Source: Lunasporangiospora selenospora
Taxonomy: Eukaryota; Mortierellomycota; Mortierellomycetes; Mortierellales; Mortierellaceae
Assembly: GCA_015680635.1 (NCBI GenBank)
Contig: JAABOA010000301.1
Span: 1-17,269, forward strand
DNA: 17,269 nt
Direction of reading: 5' to 3'
The translations under genes and the position numbers were made by a program. A model generated the notes under the pieces. The model had not been told where the DNA came from, made no database searches, and saw only the letters and a list, made by a program, of their open reading frames with translations. This document shows, piece by piece, positions 1 to 10,539 of this stretch; position 1 is the stretch's first letter; each line of letters opens with the position of its first letter.

Positions 1-3000
1 CCCTTACTCCACCCAAGGGTAAGGGTCGTGGTCGAAGAAAGACACAGGCAACGACTGCAGAGGCCAAGGTCAAGGCTGAGGCTGAAGAAGAGATCGAGGT
101 CAAGGAGACCAAAGCTGAACGAAAGAAGCGAGAAAAGAGAGAAGCTCTGGAAGCGCTTGCGCTTGAGAAGGCTCATATCCATGCCAAGGCCGCAGAGTTG
201 GCTGCTGCAGACGTTGAAGAAGACGAAGAGCTCAGTGAGGACGCGAGCATCGTTCCCCAGCGCGAGTGGGGAGCTGAGGATTCGGATGAGGATTCCGAGG
301 AGGACTCTGATGAAGACTCTGATGAAGACGAAGACTCTGATGAGGATAGCGACTCTTCTAGCGAGGATGAGGATGCAGTTGAGGGAGAAGCTGATGAGGT
401 AGAGGTTGTCCTGGATGAAGAGACCATTGCACGAATGCAACAAGAAGAATACGAGGCTCAACGCCAGGCCATCTGGGATGTGATTGCGCACCGACAAATT
501 CCTCAGGTCAACAAGATCATGGCGGCGACGGTCACTGCCAAGCTCCAGAACTGCAAGAAGGTTGCATTGTTGTGTCAACGCGAGGCGCGTCGGGCTGCGG
601 GACGTACTATCCGATCGACCAAGGATATCCATGCACGCGCGCGACGAGCCAACCGAGAGATGTTGCTCTTCTGGAAGAGAAACGAGCGAGAGGAGCGAGA
701 ATTGAGAAAGAAGGCGGAGAAGGAGGCGATTGAGAAGCTCCGAATTGAGGAAGAAATGAGAGAAGCCAGACGACAGGCGAGAAAGCTCAACTTTTTGATT
801 ACGCAGACAGAGTTGTACAGCCATTTTATTGGCAAGAAGATTGGAAGTAAGTGTCTTGTTTCATTTTTGTTGATGATGTTGTTAATTTCAATGCAGCCCA
901 TATCATTTGATGAGGATGAAAAAATTAACGATTCTCGCCTACTTTTTTTTCTTTTACCTTGTAGCTGAAGCTGCCGAGGCTGAAGACGAGTCCATTTCTG
1001 TGAGGACACAACCGAGCAACAACCCATCCGAAATGGCCATCTTGGACGATGTGAACCATAAGCCGCTCGAGGGAGAACCCGACTTTGAGGAGGCAACGGA
1101 CGAGGCGTTGGCGGCCCATGCCAAATGGAGTGCTCAACAAGCACTCTTGGCGACACAGCAGCGGACTAAAAACTTTGATGAAGAGTCCAAGGAGCATCGT
1201 GAGGCTCCACAAAATGTTCCCCTTGATCAGTCGGATCGTAAGTGTTGCCTGCGGTCACTTTCTAGAGCAGTGTTATTCTTTACTTTGAGATCTGTTTCTA
1301 ATTTTTTTCTCTATTTTTTCTTACTTTTAGTGGACGAGATGAATTTCCAGAATCCATCGAGTATGCCAGTGATTGCCGAGATTGAGCAGCCCAAGATGCT
1401 AATGTGTGAATTGAAGGGCTACCAGATCAAGGGTCTCAACTGGCTTGCCAATTTGTACGAGCAAGGCATCAACGGTATTCTTGCAGACGAGATGGGTCTC
1501 GGTAAGACTGTGCAGTCCATCTCGCTAATGGCGTATTTGGCCGAGATGCAGAATATCTGGGGACCCTTTTTGGTCATTGCCCCGGCCTCCACCCTTCACA
1601 ATTGGCAACAGGAAATCTCAAAGTTTACACCAGCGCTCAAGGCTCTGCCTTACTGGGGTAACCCCACGGACCGCAAGACATTGCGAAAGATCTGGACCAA
1701 GAAACAAATCTACAACAAGGACAGTCCGTTCCATGTGGTGATTACTTCATACCAGTTGGTTGTATCGGATGAAAAATACTTTCAGCGGGTCAAATGGCAG
1801 TACATGGTTCTGGATGAAGCGCAAGCGATCAAGAGTTCGTCCAGTGCGCGATGGAAGACATTGCTTGGGTTCAACTGTCGAAACCGATTGCTGTTGACAG
1901 GCACGCCGATCCAGAACTCGATGCAGGAACTGTGGGCGTTGCTTCATTTTATTATGCCGAGCTTGTTTGATTCGCATGAAGAGTTTAGTGAATGGTTTTC
2001 CAAGGACATTGAGTCGCATGCGGAGAACAAGGGATCGTTGAATGAGCATCAGTTGAAGCGATTGCACATGATTCTGAAGCCGTTCATGTTGAGACGTATC
2101 AAGAAGAATGTCCAGAACGAGCTTGGAGACAAGGTAAGCAAAGAGGAGAAACGCTCTTTCTTTTTCTCTCGATTCAAATGGAGCAAAGCTCTTGTATTTA
2201 TATCCTTTTTCTTTCTCTCCATCTATCTTTCTTTCTAGATCGAACTCGAGATCCGCTGTGAATTGACGGCTCGACAGCGCACTTTGTACCGTGGTCTCAA
2301 GGAAAAGATTTCCATTTCAGAACTCTTGGAGCAGGCATCATCGCTTAATGATAGCGACTCTGTGGACAGTTTGATGAACTTGGTGATGCAATTCCGAAAG
2401 GTGTGCAACCACCCCGAACTCTTTGAACGTGCCGACGTCTCGTCGCCTTTTGTGATGTGCACGTTTAGTCAAACCCCCTCGATCGCTCGTGAGGGTGAGG
2501 ACTTGAGTCTGAGCTATACGAGCCGAAGCCCAATCTCGCTTACGCTTCCCAAGCTACTTTACCGCGATGGTGGATTGCTCAGCATTCCCTCGGCAGGCTC
2601 ACGTGCGGGGACAGAGACCAAGTACCTGGACCACTTGATGAATATTTGGTCGCCCGATTATATTGCCGAATCCATGTATGTCAAAGAGACAGAAAAGCAA
2701 GGAGCGGCCCGGGATGCAGCATTCTCGTTCCTGAGATTCTTGGATTATTCGCCTAGCCAAGTCAGCAAGATTGCTCGGTCTCATATGTTGGATCGGTTGG
2801 AGATTGATATTTCGTTGGCAGGTTCGAGACATGCTCGTGGCTATAACCAACAGGTTACTGCATGGGAGGACCAGACAGAGTCCGATCTTTGTTTGGATCA
2901 GGACGAAAGGACGCCTGCCAGGAACTTTGCTCGGTTCCTTATCTCTGAAAGCATGGATCCCTTCTCGACCACTAACCAAGGACTTTACAGCCATCGATCC

Positions 3001-4491
3001 GAACTCTGTCGTGTTCTCTCAAGATCCGACTTGGGTGATTACTTGGTTATGATGGATCCGGCCTACCGACCCAAAGCCGTGGCACCCCCGATCGAGATGG
3101 TGTGTTCGGACCGAAGCTTCTTGCTCGAACAGCAGGATGCGCTCTTTGATCGCCGAGTGCGACAGCAATTGTTGGGCGTGCCCGAATTCTTTACAGAGGC
3201 GCAGAGCCATGAACATATCGCCTCCATGTCGGACCTCTGGCATGTCAATGGAGGACGTGGTTTGTTGGGAGAGCCCTCGATGGGTTCTGTTGGTTACTCA
3301 TCAATGGAGGTCCCACAGATGAAGCAGCTAATTATGGATTCTGGCAAGTTGACGGCGCTGGACAAGTTGTTGGTAGAGCTCAAGGCGGGTGGTCACCGTG
3401 TCCTGGTGTACTTCCAGATGACCAAGATGATTGATCTGATGGAGGAGTATCTGGCGTACCGACAGTACAAGTACCTTCGACTGGATGGTTCCTCCAAGAT
3501 TTCGGACCGTCGCGACATGGTGACGGACTGGCAGACACGGCCCGAGATTTTCATCTTTTTGCTGAGTACACGTGCTGGAGGTCTTGGTATCAACTTGACG
3601 GCGGCAGACACGGTCATCTTTTATGACAGTGATTGGAACCCGACGGTGGATCAACAGGCCATGGACCGAGCGCATCGATTGGGTCAGACCCGACAGGTGA
3701 CCGTATACCGATTGATTACCCGAGGCACGATTGAAGAGCGGATTTTGGTCCGAGCGAAACAAAAGGATGAAATCCAAAAGGTGGTCATCTCGGGAGGCGA
3801 GTTCAAGCAGAATGTCGAGTTTAAGCCTCGAGAGATTGTGTCGTTGTTGTTGGATGATGATGAACTGGCGAGCAAGTTGCAGGAGCAGCAATTGAAGCGA
3901 AAGTTGGAGGAGGAAGAAAAGACGACCAAGAAAGGGGGAAGTGGGGGCAACAACGCTGGGGGAGTGGGATCTTCCAAGGGAGCCAATGCTGGAGGGAAGC
4001 GAGCCACGAAACGGGCCAGGATGGACACCGCCACCTCTTCTTCGACGGCGGCCTCTTCGACTGTGGCCACGCCGCGTCCCTTGGCGGCGGGAGTGTCGGT
4101 GGCCTCGGTTGGACGGACGTTGGACGAGATGTGGGCGGAATTGGATGCACGCGCTTCTGCCAATGCTGAGGCGGCTGCGACTGTGACGGCAGAGAGTCAG
4201 AATGGAGGCAATGGAGGAGGTAAAACAAAGCGTGGAGGAGGAGGAGGGGGTGGTGGTGGTCGGGTTGCCAAGGAAAAGGTGCCCAAGGAACCCAAGCCCA
4301 AGAAGGAGAAGGTGGTCAAGGAAAAGCCCGTGAAAGAGCCCAAGCCGAAGAAACTGAGTAAAAAGGCTCAAGCGGCAGCGGCGGCAGCGGCGGCGGAAGC
4401 ACAATCGAATCAATTGGGGTCGGTGTTGTCTGGAGGAGGAGGAGAAGATGATGACGGCCATGAGATTGATATTGAAGAGATGGACATGTAA
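1..4491 (+). CDS. INO80: INO80 chromatin-remodelling ATPase (5' partial, four exons in window)
   Basis: Catalytic subunit of the nuclear INO80 complex, a Snf2-family ATPase that slides and edits nucleosomes. The frame is open from base 3, so the start codon lies upstream. Exons are 1-846, 965-1237, 1331-2133 and 2239-4491; joined phases agree and give about 1390 residues. In order (window residue numbers): a basic coiled-coil-like start; an acidic Asp/Glu/Ser run near 90-130; the INO80-specific DBINO region near 165-280 ([30 protein letters not shown]); helicase lobe 1 with Walker A DEMGLGKT at 1486-1509 and box II DEAQ at 1813-1824, the INO80 form rather than DEAH; a long insertion of about 290 residues (about 2455-3320), known in the family to bind the Rvb1/Rvb2 ring; lobe 2 with motif [10 protein letters not shown] at 3664-3687. 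The last 200 or so residues are low-complexity (Gly-, Lys/Pro- and Ala-runs). All catalytic motifs are intact. Many stretches match animal INO80 closely, for example [11 protein letters not shown]. Confidence 0.97.
847..964 (+). other. INO80 intron (118 bases)
   Basis: Donor GTAAGT at 847 and acceptor TTGTAG ending at 964 after a T-rich tract. Exon 1 leaves one base of a codon and exon 2 supplies two, joining ...[14 protein letters not shown] in frame. An earlier AG at 896 would bring in an immediate stop (TGA), so it is not the acceptor. Confidence 0.9.
1238..1330 (+). other. INO80 intron (93 bases)
   Basis: Donor GTAAGT at 1238, acceptor TTTTAG ending at 1330. It is a multiple of three with no in-frame stop, so an unspliced reading stays open, but the inserted residues are hydrophobic junk ([19 protein letters not shown]) absent from INO80 proteins. 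Splicing is phase 1 and gives ...SD-L-DEMNFQ. Confidence 0.88.
2134..2238 (+). other. INO80 intron (105 bases)
   Basis: Donor GTAAGC at 2134, acceptor TTCTAG ending at 2238 after a long pyrimidine tract. Splicing is phase 0 and joins ...NELGDK to [13 protein letters not shown], matching the conserved junction between helicase lobe 1 and the insertion-bearing part of INO80. Confidence 0.93.
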
Positions 4492-5598
4492 TAGTAGCAA
4501 CCCCCTAAAATGAAATAACAGCTTGCGATTTTGCTATTTCTGCATCATACAAATTCTTTTTTTTTATTGAAGGTGGACACAATGCTGCTCCTGTGTAGAC
4601 ATGGGGTGTTGTATTTAGTGTTGAGAAAAGAATAGTACATCCACAGGACTGCAACGCCTACCTTGTAGGATCTTGCTAGCGAAATCAAGTGGGGCAGTAA
4701 CGAAAATATCTCATGATGGACTGGGCATCCAATTGAAGGCTTACGCTTGCTTGGGGTTTCTACGAGGACCTTATCTATGGTGTGTGCTCTGGAGCAGTCT
4801 CTTGGGACCATTCACGCGTTGATTGGAATCCTCCATCACCACGGATACGGTGTCGTTGAAGACGGTTTTTAGCAGTAGTTGGTAAAATGTTGCCCCCACA
4901 CTCGGGATATTCCTTCACGCTCACTAACAAAAGGATGATGGGAGCCAAGACACACAAGTTCATGGGATGAGCGGTAGTCAGGATCGCTGATGGCAGTTTT
5001 TGTAAAGTCCTTTATGAGCAGACTCTTTCTTCTTGAGGAGGGGGGGGGAGGGGAGTTTATTAGCCTTCATTGGAAATGCACTCATCCATTTGTAGACACT
5101 GGTATCATTGCCTTTTTTTCAAGTTTCCCAGAATTGGGTTTCTCACAAACCCCCGGATGTATTCACTAGAATCACCCACACACACATCAGAGCGACTTTT
5201 GACTGGGGATCAGACACCAACAGAATCAACCAGGCCGGATTACTGGACTCGCTTCATTTTTAGGCTTCTTTGCCAAGTAATGCCTGGCAAACAAATCTAC
5301 TCCTTAAAGTGCTCGAAACCACCTCCCTCTCCCCTCCTTTCCATCGCCTGTTTTCGTTGATGGTGACCTCCGTTGACATCTCTTTTGAGGGGATCGAGCT
5401 AGTCACTTCCTAGACTAATACCCAATAACCTTTATTAGGGTTTCGCCCTCTCTGACAATAGAATAATAAAAAGTCAAGGAGGTGTAAACAATAAGCAAAG
5501 GTGCTCAATGTTCAAGGGTAGTCTTTCCTACCTTTTCTTTCTCAAAAGCCCTTGTGGCAGTTTGGCAAAGTTGGCGAGCATTAGAAGGTATGGCGTTA
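4492..5598. other. Intergenic, no convincing gene
   Basis: Holds the INO80 3' flank and a G-rich run at about 5035-5055 (nine Gs, then GAGGGGAG-like sequence). The only candidate coding stretch is the small minus-strand reading frame at 4775-4963, listed separately. I see no RNA gene and no transposon motif. Confidence 0.5.
4775..4963 (-). CDS. Possible small secreted protein (62 aa), weak
   Basis: ATG at 4963 on the minus strand opens a 62-residue frame whose first 16 residues (MNLCVLAPIILLLVSV) resemble a short signal peptide. The rest is hydrophilic with a lone Cys after the hydrophobic segment. A TATA-like CATAAAGG lies roughly 50 bases upstream on the same strand. There is no similarity to the three peptide genes further on, and the frame is short enough to occur by chance. 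Hypothetical only. Confidence 0.2.
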   Translation of the reverse strand: MNLCVLAPIILLLVSVKEYPECGGNILPTTAKNRLQRHRIRGDGGFQSTREWSQETAPEHTP

Positions 5599-6159
5599 CT
5601 AATGACTTCCAAAAACTAGGCCCTCTTCTCTCTTTCTCACTCTCTCTAAACAGACTGTCCAGTTGATGTAACAGTGCTCGACCCACATTCGAGCAAAATA
5701 GATAGAGTGCCTAGGTCGGCCCAAACCCCTCAATGTGCTAGCTTGACACACTGGATTGAAAAAGGCAACGATCATCTTTGTTCAAGAGATTGCATCGATC
5801 ACTCCTAGTTCAGCCATTTCAAGGGCTACATGCATTAGTGAAAATGTGCGTCTGAACAGCAAAGTCGCTTTGCTAGGACATCCCAGGGATATGCCTGCAT
5901 TTTGCTAACAGGAGGTCCACTGTAGAGCCGCGGAATGGTGCTAAGAAGAGGGTTCATAATACAAGGGTGCCTATGGATTCATTCCTTTCCCTTTACAGAT
6001 CTTTTCCTTTGGAGAGCTTATCTAGGAAGCCTTGACCTGACTCCTGGCAAAAATGACTCCTTGACTTTCCCAAAAGAGGTAAATTCAACTCGCTTGATTT
6101 CTTATTTCAAGTGCGCAGGGAGGAAGGAGGGATATTCGGGCCCAAGAGATGTTGTCGTG

Positions 6160-6188
6160 TATAAAAGGCGAGTATCTGTTCGCTCACC
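6160..6188 (+). promoter_or_regulatory. Core promoter block of peptide gene A
   Basis: TATAAAAG at 6160-6167 followed by GCG, ATCTG and TCG at the same spacing as upstream of genes B and C. The TATA lies 69 bases before the ATG, leaving a short 5' untranslated region. Confidence 0.75.
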
Positions 6189-6228
6189 TTTTTTTTTATC
6201 TCATCGACATCCCCGTATCCTTCAAGAC

Positions 6229-6417
6229 ATGGTTTCCTACAAGCTTCTCCCATTGTTTGCCTTGGCCTTCATTTCCATGAGCTGTCTCTCCAGCGCTGCA
6301 CCCTATCCTCAGCTTCTGTGTACTCCAGGTCCTGGCTGCGAAAATTCACTTCTCTCAAGCTTGGGCCTAGTCCCACCCCCTCCACCCCCTCCACCAAATG
6401 CTCCTGACAATCCCTAG
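6229..6417 (+). CDS. Small secreted peptide A (62 aa, proline-rich tail)
   Basis: Predicted secreted peptide of unknown function. The ATG at 6229 is chosen because it begins a clean signal peptide (MVSYKLLPLFALAF..., hydrophobic core, then CLSSAAP with likely cleavage after SSAA), aligns with the starts of genes B and C, and follows a TATA box at 6160. The frame is open upstream to 5935, but that extension lies across the promoter and is not coding. The mature part is about 38 residues: two cysteines five residues apart (CTPGPGC), a short Leu/Ser stretch, then eight consecutive prolines and the end NAPDNP. No pro-peptide or Lys-Arg site. An AATTAAAA at 6458-6465 could serve polyadenylation. 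The nucleotide match to gene B over the first 24 codons is close (about 10 differences in 72 by hand count). Confidence 0.8.
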   Translation: MVSYKLLPLFALAFISMSCLSSAAPYPQLLCTPGPGCENSLLSSLGLVPPPPPPPPNAPDNP

Positions 6418-8384
6418 ATTGCTCTTGCTCCTGCCCTAGGCTGAGCTCACGCCAATGAATTAAAATTGCTGGCTGAACAAACTTCTTTTATATGGCTGCC
6501 ACGGTTAACCCAGATCAGATCATTTCAAGCTCGTTCTTGATTATTTCTTGAATCCTTTGCAGAGCAAACACTGGTCAGTCATGAGTGAGATATCAGAATG
6601 CAAAGTGGTAATCGTACAATGGAACTGGTCTCATACATGTCTAGCTACCAACCACCCATCATCTTGAAGGAATGCATATCGGATCAAAATTAATCAGGGG
6701 ATGCACGCGATGGATTATCTGCTTGGTCACTCGGCTAGTTACCTGATTGGTGCCTTGTTCATCCCCTTGTATTTGCTCTTGTTAATGATTTCCAAAAGGG
6801 AGGATAGTACGCATGGACTGGTGTTGGTGTAAAAGGTTGAGTATACCGGAAAATGATAAGGGTATGAGTAATATAGATGACCAAGACACTAAACTATTGA
6901 GAGAGTATTACTCGGGTCACAAAATTTGGTGGATCCAGAGTAGACGTCTCCTACTTGCTCCCTAAAATTAGCCCTGGATCCTGGATCATCATATCTTGCT
7001 GTTGTGCTGATGTGTTAATGGCCGTGTATCAAGATCTTTGCCCGAACGACAGGGCTCTTTGAGGTCTTAAAAGGATGCGATCTTTCCTAGCACACAAGTA
7101 ACCCGAATGATGCATGTTCTCCAGACTTTTGGTTCAGTTAATAATATCAGCAGATACAGGGAAACACACAGTTGTGCAACCCTTCTCCATCGATTTCTGG
7201 GTCTTTAGCGATTAAAAGATGACGAATAAAGATAGAGTAGCATGATCAACCGGACAGTGTAGTATGCCTGCCTCAACTATACTCGATCTGCAACAACAAT
7301 TGAAGCAATTGCGCTTTTTGATTTTTCTCAGTAATACAGCTAATTTTGCATTTGAGAGACTCTGCGATCTGTGCAGTCTCACCCTCATTCGCCTGTGTTT
7401 GTAGCCTTGTAGAACTCGGGTTACTAGTTAACACCACTGCTCTCAACATTCCACCACTTATTAACGCCCATTGAAGATGGAGTTGAGGCTGAGGGATGGG
7501 ACTGTAGAAAGAATTCCAAGTTGAAAGTTAATTCAGGGTCCATTTCCTCTTGTCTTGATGTTCACACTCTCTTTGAATCTCCTGCTCCTCCTTCATCCAA
7601 TCAACTACCTGCCGATAATGGAGAAAACAATGTACTCTGCATCAGTGGGAGAAGCTGTGTCTCTTCAAAGGCATCAAAATGAGCCAAAGAAACAAAAGAC
7701 TTTCATCTCGACTTTTTGGTGCGACATTCTCTCTCGCTCTCTCTATACCACAAGAATACTGTAATAGGTCACTGATCCAAAAGGTTGGAAGAGAGTCAAA
7801 AGAAAAAAGATTATTAACACTTGTAAAAAAAAGAATGCAGCTATTTGATTTCAAGTTAGGGTATTTGTCGAATGATTCTTTCTGTCATTTTTGAGTGAAG
7901 GAAAAAAAATAAGTAACAGAGATCAGGTCTCTAGACATTCTTGTGATATTATCCCTTTATCCCCCAGAAGAGTTCTTGTGTAGGTACAGAGTCTTATCTG
8001 AGGTTGAAAGAATGGGAATACATCCCACAAAAAGTCTGTCATGGCGACCTCGGTTGCATCGCACTCAACTCCTCCCTCCCTTTCGATATCTATTTTGATC
8101 CAAGTTATGGCCACCCTTCGCTCGTAAAGCTCTTGAGTAGTCTTCAGATATTACCGTCTTCATTGCCGAAAAAGCAAAACTTGAAATGCACCTTGTTGCC
8201 TTGTTCAATCTCAAGAACATTCAAGAGAGAAGGGGGAGTGAGAGATGTTCATTGATGCTAGCAGAGGCTACAAAGCACGTAATGGTCAAAGCAGACATTT
8301 CTTTCTGCACAGCTTTGGTTCAATTCAATATCAATGGCTTAAAGCAACAAAGGTTTGGTCGAGGAATCCAGTAATGAAGAGCAT
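6418..8384. other. Intergenic; duplicated non-coding sequence, no gene seen
   Basis: Contains the 3' part of copy A and about 720 bases (6735-7455) not matched elsewhere in the window. A copy of the TGTTAATGATTTCCAAAA motif found upstream of genes A and B recurs at about 6782. Short frames such as 7558-7764 start with a hydrophobic run, but the homologous place in copy B lacks the ATG and frame, so I treat them as chance. Confidence 0.5.
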
Positions 8385-8415
8385 GGCAATGTTAATGATA
8401 TTTCCAAAGACTGAG

Positions 8416-8417
<2 letters not shown>

Positions 8418-8447
<30 letters not shown>
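8418..8447. repeat. (CT)15 microsatellite
   Basis: Uninterrupted CT dinucleotides. The equivalent places upstream of genes A (about 5625-5650) and C (about 15085-15097) hold shorter, interrupted CT-rich stretches, so the tract has expanded in copy B. Confidence 0.95.
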
Positions 8448-8448
<1 letters not shown>

Positions 8449-8652
8449 AAACAAGAAGCCAGGTTGATCCAGTCTTTATTGCTCACAACCAACCCTCTCT
8501 TTGGAAAACGGGGTACTCTTCACCATATCACAACCTTCATCCAGATCTAGTGTTTCTGATCAAAAGACAGAGTTGACCACACTCATAAAATTTTGCATTA
8601 CTGCTGAACAGTGTGATAACTCACTGCTCCGCTGGAAAACGCTTTCCCCCTT

Positions 8653-8664
8653 CCCCCCCCCCCC
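8653..8664. repeat. Poly-C run
   Basis: About 12 consecutive C residues within a C-rich stretch. No coding or structural role is evident. Confidence 0.8.
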
Positions 8665-8930
8665 ACATAGTATGTAGTCAACATTACCTTGCCCTACGTT
8701 CTCTTGCCGCAGCAGACGTTCATGCTCATTGCGCCAAGAAAGCACAATAGAAATAGCAGTTTTTCAATTGGGCGTTCCTTCACCCCTTCTTTCCTTCCCC
8801 CTTAACCATGAAGAGATCCTTGAATCTCTTCTTCCTCAGTGGCTCCTTGAAAAAAATGACCTGCATGTCCGATTCTTTTTTCTGTACACAGTCAAACTCA
8901 AACCTTGGCCACAGGCAGATTAGAAAATTG

Positions 8931-8960
8931 TTTAAAAAGCGGGAATCTGATCGTCCACTT
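8931..8960 (+). promoter_or_regulatory. Core promoter block of peptide gene B
   Basis: TTTAAAAAGCG at 8931, then ATCTG and TCG at the same spacing as in genes A and C. The second base of the TATA is T instead of A, so the box may be weaker. It lies 79 bases before the ATG. Confidence 0.7.
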
Positions 8961-9009
8961 TTTTGATCTCACCAACACCCTCCCCCCCCCTCCCCACATC
9001 CTCCAAGAC

Positions 9010-9264
9010 ATGGTTTCCTACAAGTTTCTCCCGTTATTTTCTCTGGCTTTAATTGCCATGAGCTGCCTCTCCAGCGCTGCACCTAAACCTCCGTATTTGT
9101 GTAGTGATCCAGGCGGTCCATTTCCAGGCTGTATTATTGTACCTCCCCCGTCCCCTCAGCCTTCAAACCCTCCGTATTTGTGTAGTGATCCAGGTGGTGC
9201 ATTTCCTGGCTGTATTATTGTACCTCCCCCTCTCCCTCAACCTACAAACCCTGTAAATCATTAA
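9010..9264 (+). CDS. Small secreted peptide B (84 aa, two cysteine/proline repeats)
   Basis: Predicted secreted peptide of unknown function. The ATG at 9010 matches gene A in both leader and signal peptide (MVSYKFLPLFSLAL..., CLSSAAP). After the predicted cleavage the mature chain is essentially two 27-residue units encoded by 81-base direct repeats at 9088-9168 and 9169-9249. Each unit has the order PPYLCSDPGG, then FPGCIIVPPP, then a Pro/Gln/Ser-Thr linker. Each has two cysteines nine residues apart, so one disulphide per unit is possible. A short NPVNH-like end follows. AATAAA at 9317-9322 is a good polyadenylation signal. The frame extends upstream to 8905 only through promoter sequence. 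It could be a peptide precursor or a small adhesive/antimicrobial-type protein; nothing in the sequence decides. Confidence 0.82.
   Translation: MVSYKFLPLFSLALIAMSCLSSAAPKPPYLCSDPGGPFPGCIIVPPPSPQPSNPPYLCSDPGGAFPGCIIVPPPLPQPTNPVNH
9088..9249 (+). repeat. Two tandem 81-base repeats inside gene B
   Basis: Units at 9088-9168 and 9169-9249 differ at about 8 of 81 positions by hand count and keep frame. Changes fall mostly in the proline/serine linker; the cysteines and the IIVPPP segment are unchanged. Confidence 0.95.
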
Positions 9265-10252
9265 CTTGCTCCAGCTCTCGTCCCCCACTTCTCCTCTACC
9301 AGAGCTCGCGTTAACAAATAAAGGGATTTCTTGAACAACTTCTCTCCATATTTGGTATGTTTAGTCCCACTAATATCACTTCAGACTCGTGCTCGAGTAT
9401 TTGTTAGATATTTCAACAGAGCTGACACCAGTCGGATGTGGGTGAGATATAAAAAATGCATTAATCTGTCACACCATGTGTTGAGTGCCAATGAGGGAAG
9501 TTCTTTACTCAAATTATCCGGCTTATGTCAGTCTCTCTCTCATTGGCAACCTAAATTCATTCTGTCTCCAGCAATCAAGGATTGACTTTGAATGGTCCGG
9601 GTAGTGGTATTCTGGCCGCTCTCTTGAGAATCCGTCGTGCCTTGGCCATTTGTATTTCCCTTTCCACACCATCAGCAATGCCCTGAGCAGCATGGTCTTC
9701 CTCAGACCCTCGTTTTTATCATTTCAGTATACTCACTTTGATAGTCATCTACTCGTCTCTCAGACGACTCGGTAGGTCGATGGGGGGGGGGCCTATCCCG
9801 TGCAAGACTACGATTGTATAAAGGAGCTTGTCTCTTGCATGTCTAGCCAGCAACCTTCCAAAAACCTCTCATCTTCGTGAAGGCGTGCACACTGGATCAG
9901 GAATCAGGGGATGCAAGCGAGGGATTATCGGCTTGGGATGGGGACAGGAGCTAGAGTTGGAGTTTGAAACTATCTCTGGGTCTTTTCCCTTTTACCTCGA
10001 TTCCCATAATCTCTTTGAATATCCTGCTCTTTTTTGTTTTTCATCTAATCGATTACAGTGACTTCAAAAAACTGTCGGCAAGATTTTTACTAGATTGATT
10101 CAAGGTCTCAACCTCAATAAACACTTGTAAAATATTTAATTAACTTGATGGGCTGAGACAGCTTGCTACTCGACTTTATTGGTCTATATTCAAATTCAAT
10201 ATGATATGCCCCTACTTTTTATTGAGCCTGAATGCAAGGCCATTGGCTCATT
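9265..10252. other. Intergenic; duplicated non-coding sequence, no gene seen
   Basis: Holds the gene B 3' flank and the right part of copy B. Short frames here (for example 9331-9585 and 9828-10061) overlap blocks shared with copy A, where they are not open, so they are unlikely to be coding. A G10 run sits at about 9782-9791. Confidence 0.5.
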
Positions 10253-10539
10253 CGGGCAGTTTACGAGAATACTCTCTAGAGTGAGACCCAGTGTCAGATA
10301 TTCACTGCTTTACCTTGGATGCCCTCTCTCATTCAGTTATTACAAAGTTGCTTATCCCATACTCTTTCTACTCTCCATGCATAAAATCCCTTCCAAAAGT
10401 TTGTTGTGGAGAATGCACCTTGTCTATTGGAAGAAGAAAAGCCTATATGCAAAGTTACCATAGAGACAGGAACATGTAAACCACCAGCTCATAAAATCTC
10501 CAATTTACTGCCACCTGGACAAAGAGTCAGTAAATCTGG

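Larger units (their letters stand above)
5599..7830 (+). repeat. Duplicated unit, copy A (contains peptide gene A)
   Basis: Several blocks here realign in order with copy B (about 8385-10132): 5599-5650 with 8390-8455 (TTCCAAA, AGCCCTCT-like and CT-rich sequence ending CTCTAAA); the peptide gene and its promoter; 6533-6610 with 9385-9465 (GCTCG... to GAGTGAGATAT-like); 6625-6730 with 9823-9935 (CATGTCTAGC, AATCAGGGGATGCA, GGATTATC); 7455-7640 with 9940-10080 (CTCTTTGAAT, TCCTGCTC); and 7817-7829 with 10119-10131 (ACACTTGTAAAA). Identity is patchy, so the duplication is old or fast-evolving. About 720 bases (roughly 6735-7455) have no partner in copy B. Confidence 0.7.
8385..10132 (+). repeat. 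Duplicated unit, copy B (contains peptide gene B)
   Basis: Partner of the copy at 5599-7830, with matching blocks in the same order. It is shorter because the 6735-7455 stretch of copy A is missing here. Its right side ends close to the left end of the Tc1-like element at 10253. Its upstream part (8418-8540) also matches 15080-15300 upstream of gene C: a CT tract, CTAAA, GCCAGGTT, GTCTTT, TCACAA, CCCTCTCTTT and CAGATCTAG in the same order. Confidence 0.7.

Noticed and set aside
894-896. AG at 896 as alternative acceptor for the first INO80 intron
   Set aside because: Leads to an in-frame stop within four codons; the acceptor at 964 restores the frame.
3328-4500. 390-codon open frame antisense to INO80
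   Set aside because: A shadow of the conserved INO80 exon; low-complexity Ser/Arg/Leu-rich composition mirrors the sense strand and has no domain of its own.
5935-6228. N-terminal extension of peptide gene A
   Set aside because: The extension crosses the TATA box and leader shared with genes B and C; the signal peptide would be internal.
7558-7764. Short frame beginning with a hydrophobic run (MFTLSLNLLLLL)
   Set aside because: Lies in a duplicated block; the matching place in copy B (about 9998-10060) lacks the ATG and the frame, so it is probably not coding.
8905-9009. N-terminal extension of peptide gene B
   Set aside because: Covers the promoter block at 8931 and does not resemble the gene A extension.
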